From a virus, in IMG/VR virus record IMGVR_UViG_3300009514_000888, positions 62,001-126,000 of that record: DNA of 64,000 nt; one strand, 5' to 3'. A program made the translations under genes and the position numbers. Positions 53,279-61,557 of the stretch are shown piece after piece; within the stretch, counting starts at the first letter, position 1; each line of letters starts with the position of its first letter. The notes beneath the pieces were generated by a model. The model had not been told where the DNA came from. It saw only the letters and a program-made list of their open reading frames with translations, and did not search any database.

Positions 53279-54352
53279 ATGAGAATAGGCATTTTTTCAA
53301 AACTGGAAATGGCTGGGGGATCGGAGTTTCGTTGCGCTGAAATGGCGAATGGAATTGCTCGTTATTCTGATCACAAAAGTATTCTGATCTCCGAAAAAGA
53401 CATCCCCAGCCGCATATGCGAATACCTGCATCCCGATGTCGAGATGAGGACCAATATCTTTCGCGGGAACACCAGGGATATTGAGTCATTTTACGGCCTG
53501 GACTCGCTGCTGATTATCAATACGGATTCCAAGTCTTTCGCCCATTATGATTACTGGTCAGGGAAGTCCGAAAGGCATGGTGTCTCCATAGACCTTACTC
53601 GCGTGAAGCAGATGGTTTTCCTGTTCAATTTTTTGGTCAGCCCATCCCAGCATCTTCATACGCTCGAAAAGTACTGTCGTAACATACGCATCTTGACAAC
53701 CAATACCAAGTTTTTCGACGAGATCAATAAACAAGATAGGTATCTGCAAGTTCGTCATTTTCCCAGGATGATTTTGCGCAGTCCCATTGATCCTGACAGA
53801 TATACAACATCAAAGAACCATAGTTGCGAAACAGGCAAGGTTAGATTGGGGATGCACTCAAAGGGGGTTGATAATAAATGGAATGATGGATGGGCGAAAC
53901 TGATTGAGATGTGTAACGAAAGGCTGGGAGATAGGATTGAGTTCGATTTTATGGGGATGAATAGCAAAATAGCTTATACGCTTAAAGACTTCCAGAATGT
54001 AATCTGCCGCAAAGAAGACAGTATCTCTGTTAAGGAATATTTGTCAGGTATCGATATATTTACATTCCTTCCGTCCTGGAAGCGAGAGGAGCCTTGGTCG
54101 AGAGTTGTGGCCGAAGCTATGATGAGCCAATGCCCTATTATTGCGACTAATCGCGGCGGGAATGTTGACCAGGTGATACCTGGAAATAATGGCTATCTGT
54201 GCAAAGATATTGACCAGTTCTTCAAGAACACTGTTCACCTGGTTAATCATTCCGTTCTTAGGGCGCAGATGGCAGAGAATTCCAGGCGGTTATCTAGGGA
54301 TTTCAGGACGAATAAAGTGATAGAACAATTCCTTGAGTTTATTGAGGGCTGA
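53279..54352 (+). CDS. Glycosyltransferase family 4 protein
   Basis: This encodes 357 residues with GGGGAG before the ATG. The N-terminal loop is FSKLEMAGGSEFRCAEMANGIARY. The donor-side region PSWKREEPWSRVVAEAMMSQCPIIATNRGG carries the conserved Glu and Gly of GT4 enzymes, followed by GNNGYLC. It probably extends a surface glycan. It lies in series with the GT2-type gene that follows directly. Confidence 0.83.
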   Translation: MRIGIFSKLEMAGGSEFRCAEMANGIARYSDHKSILISEKDIPSRICEYLHPDVEMRTNIFRGNTRDIESFYGLDSLLIINTDSKSFAHYDYWSGKSERHGVSIDLTRVKQMVFLFNFLVSPSQHLHTLEKYCRNIRILTTNTKFFDEINKQDRYLQVRHFPRMILRSPIDPDRYTTSKNHSCETGKVRLGMHSKGVDNKWNDGWAKLIEMCNERLGDRIEFDFMGMNSKIAYTLKDFQNVICRKEDSISVKEYLSGIDIFTFLPSWKREEPWSRVVAEAMMSQCPIIATNRGGNVDQVIPGNNGYLCKDIDQFFKNTVHLVNHSVLRAQMAENSRRLSRDFRTNKVIEQFLEFIEG

Positions 54353-54353
54353 T

Positions 54354-55229
54354 ATGGATGCTGAATTACGAAAACAACTGCACGAAGCAAAGCAGAGATA
54401 TGCTGCGGAATTGGAGGAGCTGGAGAAGCATCCAACTCTGGTGTCTTTGCATCAGAACACCAGATATTGGGATGGGGAATTCACGAAACCATGTATTCGT
54501 CAATACAAGATTTCTCTTTGCACCACCTGCATGGGAAGGCTGGAATGCCTTAAGCAAACGCTGCCAAAGAATATGGAGGACAATAAAACATATCCTAACG
54601 CGGAATTTCTGATACTGGACTATAACAGCAAGGATGGACTCGGAGACTGGGTGAGGGACAATATGATGCATCATATCGAATCCGGGAGATTGGTATACTG
54701 CCGAACCGAAGACCCAGAGTTTTATAGTATGACACATTCCAGAAACTTGGCTTTCAAATTGGCAAGCGGAGAAATCGTCAATAACGTAGATGCAGATAAC
54801 TACGTGAATCAAGACTTTATTTTCTACTTGAATAGACTGGCAAACCAGGTTGGGCAAAAATCTATATTTGCCAAGGGTCGTCGCATGCTCCGCGGGCGTC
54901 TGGGATTCTTCAAGCATGAATTCATGGATATCCTGGGCGGATATGAGGAAGACATTGAGGACTATGGGCATGATGATCATGATCTGATGTATAGAGCATA
55001 TGCTTTCGGATTTACGCTGATGTGGTATGGAGGTCAGTTTTATGATAATACTGGCTCCAGTAAACATCAAACAGGTAATATGAAAAACGTTCATTGGAAA
55101 AATACAGAACTCAGAAACAAAGTGATATCTACCAGGAATTTGATTGCCGGGAAGCTCAAGGCAAACTGGGGGCGGGAATGGGGCAAGGCACATGTGGTTA
55201 AGAATTTCGCCGAGGAGATAGATGTTTGA
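54354..55229 (+). CDS. GT2-type glycosyltransferase (GT-A)
   Basis: This encodes 291 residues; the ATG at 54354 follows the previous stop. After a helical N-terminus, the GT-A core begins at YKISLCTTCMGRLECLKQTLPKN. It has ILDYNSKDG, the DXD-type metal site NNVDADNYVN (about residue 150), and the C-terminal GGYEEDIEDYGHDDHDLMYRAY characteristic of GT2 enzymes of the polypeptide GalNAc-transferase-like group. The acceptor is unknown. Its stop overlaps the remnant gene at 55222. Confidence 0.83.
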   Translation: MDAELRKQLHEAKQRYAAELEELEKHPTLVSLHQNTRYWDGEFTKPCIRQYKISLCTTCMGRLECLKQTLPKNMEDNKTYPNAEFLILDYNSKDGLGDWVRDNMMHHIESGRLVYCRTEDPEFYSMTHSRNLAFKLASGEIVNNVDADNYVNQDFIFYLNRLANQVGQKSIFAKGRRMLRGRLGFFKHEFMDILGGYEEDIEDYGHDDHDLMYRAYAFGFTLMWYGGQFYDNTGSSKHQTGNMKNVHWKNTELRNKVISTRNLIAGKLKANWGREWGKAHVVKNFAEEIDV

Positions 55230-55281
55230 AACATCAAAAGGCATATTCATAGACCTTGGGAGTCATGATGGCGATGTATAG
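55222..55281 (+). pseudogene. Truncated FkbM-type methyltransferase start
   Basis: A 19-codon frame begins MFETSKGIFIDLGSHDGDV, the start of an FkbM-family methyltransferase (compare FVDIGAHNGYN at 58258), then stops. The rest of the gene is absent, and the next gene begins 19 nt later. It is probably the relic of a deletion or of shuffling in the sugar island. Confidence 0.55.
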
Positions 55282-55299
55282 ATATCCGGACGGCCTACA

Positions 55300-56073
55300 A
55301 TGAAGAATTTTATGGTAGCCAATTTGCGCGGCAAGGGTCGGTATGATGACCAGAAAATACAGACTCTTCTCAAGGCTCAAATTGAGAATAGTATAGAGGT
55401 TGGATGGTCTAGGTCTGATATCATTGTCCTGTCTAATTTTGAGTTTGAATACATGGGCGTCCGGCCTATCCTGACAGACTTGAATAAGTTCTGCTGGACA
55501 GGCTCCAAGATGTTCGGTATGAAATACCTCATGGATAATAATCTGGTATCTGATGGCATCATATGGGCGCGCGATCTAGACGCATGGCAAGGAGTATGGT
55601 TTGAGGAACCTGATGTGGCCGATGTTGGAGCGTCATATTATAGCCGTCCCACTTTTAATGGAGGAAGCGTGTTTTGGAGATTATCTGCTAAAGATATTGT
55701 AGATGATATTGTTGACAGGCTCGTTCAGGATAAGTCCAAAAGAGAAGAGCCTACGCTGAATGAGGTATTTAAGAGCGAACAATATAGCAGCCGAGTTACT
55801 GTGCTAAATTGCACGTATAATGTAGGGTGCTCAGGATATGTTCCCAGATATGAGCGCAGTATTAAGCCCATTCGAGTCTATCATTTCCACCCGTATAATC
55901 GCATTGCGTGGGAAACGCATTGCTTAGACAGAAATGGCCTGGGAGAAAAAGGACTGAATATCAGGCTAGAAAAACTCATTCGTAGGCATTATCCCAACCT
56001 CGCCACTGAATTGAGCGAAGAGGGCAAGTTGAGAGCCAAGCAAAAACGAGAAGATAGAATGGTCAAGAAATAA
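55300..56073 (+). CDS. Putative glycosyltransferase-like protein
   Basis: This encodes 257 residues. It has a GT-A-like reading: IIVLSNFEFEYMGV, then a DXD-type ARDLDAWQGVWF (about residue 90), then GGSVFWR. The C-terminal third is basic. No exact family was recognised; the layout resembles capsular or LPS transferases that use a single domain. It overlaps the methyltransferase start (TAATG). Confidence 0.6.
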   Translation: MKNFMVANLRGKGRYDDQKIQTLLKAQIENSIEVGWSRSDIIVLSNFEFEYMGVRPILTDLNKFCWTGSKMFGMKYLMDNNLVSDGIIWARDLDAWQGVWFEEPDVADVGASYYSRPTFNGGSVFWRLSAKDIVDDIVDRLVQDKSKREEPTLNEVFKSEQYSSRVTVLNCTYNVGCSGYVPRYERSIKPIRVYHFHPYNRIAWETHCLDRNGLGEKGLNIRLEKLIRRHYPNLATELSEEGKLRAKQKREDRMVKK

Positions 56074-56663
56074 TGGGTTATGATAGCAAATATTACAGCA
56101 GACATTTGGTGCAATATCGAGATTGGGAAATGTCTATATCTCGGGATATTGTCAGCAGATATGGAATCAAGTCCATCATTGATTTGGGGTGCGGCGTCGG
56201 ATCATACCTGGAGGGGGCGCATGAGATGGGCATCCGCCCTTTACTTGGCTTAGAAATTAACTACAACATATCCAGGCATTTTACGCCTGCCGATATTTTA
56301 CCGTATATCAAAAAAGCAGATATTACACAACCCTTGGACTTCGGCAAGTTTGATTGCGCATGGTCCATAGAGGCCGCAGAGCATATTCGGACAGAAGGGA
56401 CCGAGCAATTCCTGGAAAATCTGTGTAATTCCGCCGAGAGATATGTTGTTATGTCTGCTGCTCCGCCAGGGCAAAAAGGAACAGGCCATATTAACCTGCG
56501 GCCTCAGTCATTCTGGATTAAGGAAATTGCGAGCAGAGGCTTCGCCTATCTGCCCGAGGAAGCTGAAAAAACGGTCGAGGTATGGGCGGATTGGAATCGA
56601 AAGAAAATACATAAGGTGCCTTGGTACCTGTATCGTAATCTCATGATATTCCTCAAGCCATAA
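56073..56663 (+). CDS. Class I SAM-dependent methyltransferase
   Basis: This encodes 196 residues. Motif I is clear (IIDLGCGVGSYLEGA, about residues 35-49), with the post-I acidic LGLEINYN and motif IV-like FDCAWSIEAAEHI. This is a stand-alone Rossmann methyltransferase, probably acting on a sugar or small molecule in the glycan pathway. Neighbours on both sides overlap it by 1 nt. Confidence 0.83.
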   Translation: MGYDSKYYSRHLVQYRDWEMSISRDIVSRYGIKSIIDLGCGVGSYLEGAHEMGIRPLLGLEINYNISRHFTPADILPYIKKADITQPLDFGKFDCAWSIEAAEHIRTEGTEQFLENLCNSAERYVVMSAAPPGQKGTGHINLRPQSFWIKEIASRGFAYLPEEAEKTVEVWADWNRKKIHKVPWYLYRNLMIFLKP

Positions 56664-57565
56664 TGCCAGATAAGCCAGATATCCCTAGAGAGGTCATACA
56701 GCAGAGTCGGTTGTTGAGAACGATTTATGCGGGTTCAGACAAACCGACTCTGTTTACGCCTAATTACGGGGAATTTGGGCCTGTCCCGGACAAGATTATT
56801 CCTCTAGTTCATTATTTTGACAGTCCCCATAAAGCGGTTTGCTGCAAACGCGGAGATGAAGTTTTCTATCCTACCGCAAGCGAATTCTATTATGACTGGG
56901 AAGACTATATTGAGGATGAATATCGCTGGGGAGTTTTTGCTTACAAAAATAAATCCAAGAATCCCAAGATAGATGAACACGTTCGTATTTATCACGAACA
57001 GTTTCAGAAGATATTAGACCAATATGGGAGCCAATTCACATACATCCATATTTGGAAATTCCAGGTGGATCACTTGTGGAATGAATATGGCTGTCAGTTT
57101 CCGGTAAGCCTGCAACCGCTGATCACCAGACATATTCAAGCGGATATTGTCATATCCCCTAGAAACAGAAAATCCAGACCAGAAAACAATCTCATGATTT
57201 GGGATCAATTTATTGAAGCCATGCATACACATGGACATTCCGTTGGAAGTATTGGAGTTAAACACTATTCTTTAGAATTGGCACATTGCGATGTCAACTC
57301 ATGGGACTATGAAGACAATAGTAGCGCCGTCGTAGAGATGTTGCAAAATTGTAAGCTCTATGTGGGGCTGGATACTGGATCATCGCACTTGGCGTCCCTG
57401 CTGTCTGTTCCTATGATTGTTTTTTCACATGCTAATCAAAGATACTATCATACCGAATTGATGAGCAGGAGAACGTCGGGATACTATTTGGATTTGGGGA
57501 AAACCATAGATGACATCGAAATAGTAATAGACAAGACATTGGAGTATCTGAATGGCTCACAATAA
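56663..57565 (+). CDS. GT9-like glycosyltransferase
   Basis: This encodes 300 residues. The C-terminal half carries the donor-side motif of GT9/heptosyltransferase-like enzymes (KLYVGLDTGSSHLASLLSVPMIVFSHANQ), with DADIVIS-like AADIVISPRNRKSRP earlier. The N-terminal half is divergent. Fold and context support a GT-B transferase for heptose or a related sugar, but the donor cannot be read from the sequence. It overlaps the next gene by 14 nt. Confidence 0.7.
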   Translation: MPDKPDIPREVIQQSRLLRTIYAGSDKPTLFTPNYGEFGPVPDKIIPLVHYFDSPHKAVCCKRGDEVFYPTASEFYYDWEDYIEDEYRWGVFAYKNKSKNPKIDEHVRIYHEQFQKILDQYGSQFTYIHIWKFQVDHLWNEYGCQFPVSLQPLITRHIQADIVISPRNRKSRPENNLMIWDQFIEAMHTHGHSVGSIGVKHYSLELAHCDVNSWDYEDNSSAVVEMLQNCKLYVGLDTGSSHLASLLSVPMIVFSHANQRYYHTELMSRRTSGYYLDLGKTIDDIEIVIDKTLEYLNGSQ

Positions 57566-58847
57566 ATACAATTGGGGTATTCTAACAGATACAGATGTTG
57601 AACTTATCATGGAATCTCTGTCTATGCTCGTCGAAAGATTTGGACGGGAAGAAACCCTGAAAGTCATGGAGGTTGGCGTCTGTCGCGGCAAGACCAGCCG
57701 AGGTATCAAGCATGAACTCGACAGACTGAGGGCAGTATATGAATATTGGGCCGTGGATTCAGGCGCAGGTATGGCAGGCAATGTGCTGCCGCCATTTGAG
57801 GGATGTAGGCTAGTGATTGGGAACTCGGAGGAATCATATATGGAGTTCCCTGATGATCTGCATTGGGTTTTTATTGATGGATGTCATTGTATTAATCATG
57901 TTATGTTGGATATACTGCATTATGCTCCCAAAGTTAGAGATGGCGGATTGATTGTTTTGCATGACACTAGCCCGCTTGCACAGGCTTGTAATCGACATCC
58001 GCCAGACTATCAAAAGCATGGACCCAGACATGCCGATTTTGGGACGGCTATTTTAGCGGCATTTGACAAATTGGACGTAGAGCATCGCCGAGATATGCAA
58101 TTGGTTCGATCTGCTCAAGACGAAGATGCATGTTGGGGAGGGGTATCGGTATTTAAGAAGGTCAAGAACCCAGAGGGAGCTCCGGTATATAGGGGCAAGG
58201 AGGGGCAGGACCGTTGGGCGATGGAGGTGCTGGGATATAAGCGCAATGGATACTTTGTGGATATTGGAGCACACAATGGGTACAACGATAGCAACTCCTA
58301 TGTCATGGAAAAATACTTCGACTGGGAAGGCATTTGCGTAGAGCCTAATACATATACCGAGGGCGAATTGCGCAAATATCGAAATTGCCATATCGAAACA
58401 TCATGTATTTCTGATGTCAATGGAGAAGTCGATTTTGTGCAGAGAGGGAGAAGAAAACAAGTCTCAGGTATTTATCATCCGGACGCCGACGAACATGTAC
58501 TTAGTCCGGTTGACCAATATAAACATCCACTCATCAAAAAGCCGTCGCTTACGCTAATCGCCCTATTGAAGAAATATCAGGCTCCCAGAATTATTGATTA
58601 TCTCAGCGTTGATGTGGAGGGCGCAGAACACCTGATACTCCAGGGGTTCGACTTCTCCAGATACAAGTTCTTGACTTTAACGATTGAACACAATTATTTT
58701 GAGGGCAATGGCTTTCCAAAGAAGAACCTCCAAAGAAGGCAGAAGGTGCAAGATACCCTTTTGTCCAATGGGTATCATCTGAATAAAACAGTAGTTGCCG
58801 ATGATTGGTTCTCGGTTTGGGAAGGACAGTCAACTACCCTCAGCTAA
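57552..58847 (+). CDS. Two-domain methyltransferase (Methyltransf_24-like plus FkbM)
   Basis: This encodes 431 residues. Residues about 30-205 form a class I methyltransferase of the cephalosporin-hydroxylase/Methyltransf_24 type (LKVMEVGVCRGKTSRGIK, HWVFIDGCHCINHVMLDI, GGLIVLHDTSP). Residues about 230-425 are an FkbM-family methyltransferase (GYFVDIGAHNGYNDSNSYVME, GICVEPNTY, IIDYLSVDVEGAEHLILQGFDF). The fusion joins two enzymes that often occur separately in glycan-modification clusters. It may methylate two positions on one sugar. The structured RNA region follows directly. Confidence 0.85.
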   Translation: MAHNKYNWGILTDTDVELIMESLSMLVERFGREETLKVMEVGVCRGKTSRGIKHELDRLRAVYEYWAVDSGAGMAGNVLPPFEGCRLVIGNSEESYMEFPDDLHWVFIDGCHCINHVMLDILHYAPKVRDGGLIVLHDTSPLAQACNRHPPDYQKHGPRHADFGTAILAAFDKLDVEHRRDMQLVRSAQDEDACWGGVSVFKKVKNPEGAPVYRGKEGQDRWAMEVLGYKRNGYFVDIGAHNGYNDSNSYVMEKYFDWEGICVEPNTYTEGELRKYRNCHIETSCISDVNGEVDFVQRGRRKQVSGIYHPDADEHVLSPVDQYKHPLIKKPSLTLIALLKKYQAPRIIDYLSVDVEGAEHLILQGFDFSRYKFLTLTIEHNYFEGNGFPKKNLQRRQKVQDTLLSNGYHLNKTVVADDWFSVWEGQSTTLS

Positions 58848-58854
58848 AGCACGA

Positions 58855-59127
58855 GGGCTTGTCAGAGAGAGCTGACATCTTGAAAGATTCGTAGAATCTT
58901 TCAAGAGTTGACTAGACTAAGCAGAAAGGAGTGTTCTCCTAATATGCTACGTTAAGAGAGCTACAAGTACCAAGGGATGCCGCCCTAGTCCCCTGCTCTA
59001 CGCTAGACCTCTTTAATAGCACGTTTCCTGCAAAAGCAGGAAACTAAGCTCTCTTAACATTGTCGAAGGGCAATATACACAGGTTCCCAGTCCTGGCTTA
59101 CCGCATTAAAACTGGAACAAAAACACT
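58855..59127 (+). ncRNA. Putative omega RNA of the IsrB element
   Basis: This roughly 270-base non-coding region holds several strong helices: GTCAG/CTGAC (58861-58876), an 11-bp stem CTTGAAAGATT/AATCTTTCAAG (58879-58905) and AGGAG/CTCCT (58927-58940). A 12-bp long-range stem GTTAAGAGAGCT/AGCTCTCTTAAC (58951-58962 and 59047-59058) encloses a TTTCCTGC/GCAGGAAA hairpin (59024-59043). A helix GTTCCcAGT/ACTGGAAC lies just before the ORF (59083-59118). Omega RNAs of IscB/IsrB elements are located upstream of the nuclease gene and are of this size. The guide would be at the 5' end, derived from DNA flanking the element. Confidence 0.75.
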
Positions 59128-60144
59128 ATGTTCATGCCAGTAGTTCATTCTGATCAGCAGCCCTTGATGCCAACAACGTCGAGCAGGGCGAGGCGTTGGA
59201 TGGCTCAAGGCAGGGCTACTGGATTCTACAAGAAAGGAGTATTCTGTGTTCGACTCAACGTAACTCCATCAGACACCAAAACCCAGACAATCGCTGTAGG
59301 CATCGATCCAGGATCAAAGCGAGAAGCTTACACAGTTAAATCGCAATCTCATACATACCTCAATCTGCTGTCTGACGCAGTAGATTGGGTGAAGGAAGCA
59401 GTAGAACAACGCCGTAACATGCGACGAGCAAGACGCTCCAGGAAAACCAGATATCGAATTGCCAGATTCAATAACAGAAAAAAGAGCAAGATTGCGCCTT
59501 CCACGAAATCCAGGTGGCACCTGAAACTTAGAATCTGTGATTTATTGTCACAGATATTCCCTGTATCACAGTTCGTTGTTGAAGACATCAAAGCTAAAAC
59601 AACTGGTAAAAAGCGCTGGGACACCAGTTTCTCCCCTCTTGAAGTAGGCAAGCAGTGGTTTTATGAGCAGCTGAGTAGTTTTGCTCATGTTGTGACCAGA
59701 CAGGGATATGAGACAAAAGCGTTGAGAGACGAACTGGGACTCAAGAAGTCGAGTTCTAAGTTAGCTGACAAGTTTGAGTGTCACAATGTAGACAGTTGGG
59801 TTCTTGCGAATGCCGCCGTTGGCGGTCATTCGCATCCGGACAACAAGAGGATACATAGGCTACATCTGATCAGGTTGCACAGGAGACAGTTGCATGCGTT
59901 TCAGCATGGTAAGGGCGGCGTTCGCCGCCCTTACGGAGGGACGCGTAGTTTGGGATTTAAGCGAGGAAGCTTCGTACAGCACAAGAGGAGAGGAGTATGC
60001 TTTGTAGGCGGGACGAGCAAGGACAGGGTCAGTTTGCATTGTATGCAAACTGGCAAGCGTTTAACGCAATCAGCTGAAGTTGTTGATTGCAGATTTTTGA
60101 GTTATTCTAGTTGGAGAGTAGGCATCGTTTCCTCCCCACACTAA
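59128..60144 (+). CDS. isrB: IsrB-like RuvC nuclease (IscB family without HNH)
   Basis: This encodes 338 residues. The N-terminal PLMP domain is present (PLMPTTSSRARRWMAQGRATGF, residues 12-33, then FCVRLN). RuvC-I is GIDPGSKRE (D60), the Arg-rich bridge helix RRNMRRARRSRKTRYRIARF spans 95-114, RuvC-II is FVVEDIKA (E152), and RuvC-III is HNVDSWVLANA (H219, D222). No HNH domain lies between RuvC-II and -III; this is how IsrB differs from IscB and is the usual length for IsrB. IsrB nicks DNA guided by omega RNA and is related to the ancestor of Cas9. No TnpA gene is nearby, so mobility would depend on a helper or be lost. Confidence 0.9.
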   Translation: MFMPVVHSDQQPLMPTTSSRARRWMAQGRATGFYKKGVFCVRLNVTPSDTKTQTIAVGIDPGSKREAYTVKSQSHTYLNLLSDAVDWVKEAVEQRRNMRRARRSRKTRYRIARFNNRKKSKIAPSTKSRWHLKLRICDLLSQIFPVSQFVVEDIKAKTTGKKRWDTSFSPLEVGKQWFYEQLSSFAHVVTRQGYETKALRDELGLKKSSSKLADKFECHNVDSWVLANAAVGGHSHPDNKRIHRLHLIRLHRRQLHAFQHGKGGVRRPYGGTRSLGFKRGSFVQHKRRGVCFVGGTSKDRVSLHCMQTGKRLTQSAEVVDCRFLSYSSWRVGIVSSPH

Positions 60145-60156
60145 AGTATTGGGGGT
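60132..60156 (+). other. Possible right-end hairpin of the IsrB element
   Basis: CCCCA and TGGGG arms around the ORF stop could be the right-end subterminal structure of an IS200/IS605-type element. Element ends could not be fixed from one copy. Confidence 0.35.
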
Positions 60157-60163
60157 TTCCACG

Positions 60164-60934
60164 ATGCTGATCACTATGATTTTTCTGCATAATGGTGCAA
60201 CAGGAGATATCGTTTATTCTCTGCCCTCGGCAATCGCAATGGGAGGAGGGCACTACCAGGTCAAAAAGCCAGGCCAGTTCCGCCTTCTCAAACGGCTCCT
60301 CGAAGCACAGCCCTACCTGACGCAAGTATCTCATTACAATAAGCTCACTGGATATGCACAGTTCGGAGATCAGCCCTTTTTCGACTTTGATAGATATAGG
60401 GAACATCCCAGGGTCAAGAGGTTTTATGACCATCCAGAAGAGGCGATTAATATCGCCAAAGCCCATCTGGAAACCGCCAATGTTCATTTTGATCTTGCCC
60501 AACAATGGCTATTCAATATAGAACCAAAAACGGAGGCAGATATCGTCATCCATAAGACCGAGAAGTATCGTAACTTTGAAGGCAAGAACTATATTCCTAC
60601 AATCGACTGGACGCTTTTGGAGGCATATGCAGATCGGTGCGTGTTTGTGGGATATGAGAAGGAACAAAAGATATTTAATCGCTGGTATACAGACCGCAAA
60701 TTCGAAGTCCCCTGGTATGGCTGCCAAGATATCTACGAAATGGCTCAGATCATTGCTGGGTCGAAGATGTTCATAGGCAATCAGTCCATCGGATTTGCTG
60801 CGGCAGAAGGCATGAAACACCCCAGGGTTCAGGAAACATGCCTGCGCATACCGAACTGTTTGCCGCATGGCAAGGACGGCCATACAGAATTGAGCATAGA
60901 GCTGATTGAGAAATACCTGAATAGGACAGCATGA
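60164..60934 (+). CDS. GT9-like glycosyltransferase
   Basis: This encodes 256 residues from the ATG at 60164; 60176 is an alternative start. It begins MIFLHNGATGDIVYSLPSAIAM, the heptosyltransferase-like N-terminal loop (GDxxxxxP). It has a donor-side AGSKMFIGNQSIGFAAAEGMKHPRV typical of GT9 enzymes (compare LYVGLDTGSSHLAS at 57360). The length is shorter than RfaC/RfaF. The transferred sugar is probably a heptose or related donor, in line with the heptose epimerase downstream. Confidence 0.72.
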   Translation: MLITMIFLHNGATGDIVYSLPSAIAMGGGHYQVKKPGQFRLLKRLLEAQPYLTQVSHYNKLTGYAQFGDQPFFDFDRYREHPRVKRFYDHPEEAINIAKAHLETANVHFDLAQQWLFNIEPKTEADIVIHKTEKYRNFEGKNYIPTIDWTLLEAYADRCVFVGYEKEQKIFNRWYTDRKFEVPWYGCQDIYEMAQIIAGSKMFIGNQSIGFAAAEGMKHPRVQETCLRIPNCLPHGKDGHTELSIELIEKYLNRTA

Positions 60935-61536
60935 TGCATAACTTGGAAATCCAGAAATTAGCGCAAGATACGGTTGTCGGTAGATATGATATCTACAAAC
61001 TCGTTAAAAAGATTGGGCTTAATAACAATGTTGCCGAGATAGGGGTGGCAAAAGGTAAGAACTTCGCCAAAATCGTCTGGTATGCTCTGCCCAAGTATGC
61101 GGTGGGCATTGATCTTTGGGAATGGACAGAAGACAATTTGTGGTGGACACAGGAGTTCTTTGATAGTTACCGACGTAAAATAATAGAAGCAAAACCCGCT
61201 CTGGAAGAAAAGACCGGGGCTAAAATTGACTACATCAAGGGCGACTGCCACAAAATAGTTCATCAGTTTGAGGATGAATTTTTTGACTTCATATACATCG
61301 ACTGCGACCATAGATACGAATATGTCAAAAGAGACCTGAATGACTGGTGGCCCAAGCTGCGATCTGGAGGGATCATGGCAGGGCATGACTATCTAGAGAA
61401 ATCTTGCTGGAAAGGCGCGTGGACCTACGGAGTCGTGACTGCCGTGAATGAGTTTGTGAAGGAACATGAACTTTCCTGGATGCATTTAACTACTAAAGAT
61501 AGCGATCCTAGCTATATGTTCCTGAAACCAGAGTGA
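60931..61536 (+). CDS. Class I SAM-dependent methyltransferase
   Basis: This encodes 201 residues; two adjacent ATGs (60931, 60934) overlap the previous stop. Motif I is NVAEIGVAKGKNFAKI, followed by GIDLWEW and, at motif IV, FDFIYIDCDHRYEYVKRDL. LRSGGIMAGHDY marks the Methyltransf_24-like group, also seen at 57552 and 61558. It probably methylates a sugar in the glycan pathway. Confidence 0.8.
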   Translation: MMHNLEIQKLAQDTVVGRYDIYKLVKKIGLNNNVAEIGVAKGKNFAKIVWYALPKYAVGIDLWEWTEDNLWWTQEFFDSYRRKIIEAKPALEEKTGAKIDYIKGDCHKIVHQFEDEFFDFIYIDCDHRYEYVKRDLNDWWPKLRSGGIMAGHDYLEKSCWKGAWTYGVVTAVNEFVKEHELSWMHLTTKDSDPSYMFLKPE

Positions 61537-61557
61537 GTGTAAGCAACGGGGGACAAA

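Noticed and set aside
59128-60144. TnpB or full IscB
   Set aside because: The PLMP domain excludes TnpB, and there is no HNH insertion between RuvC-II and RuvC-III, so IsrB fits best.
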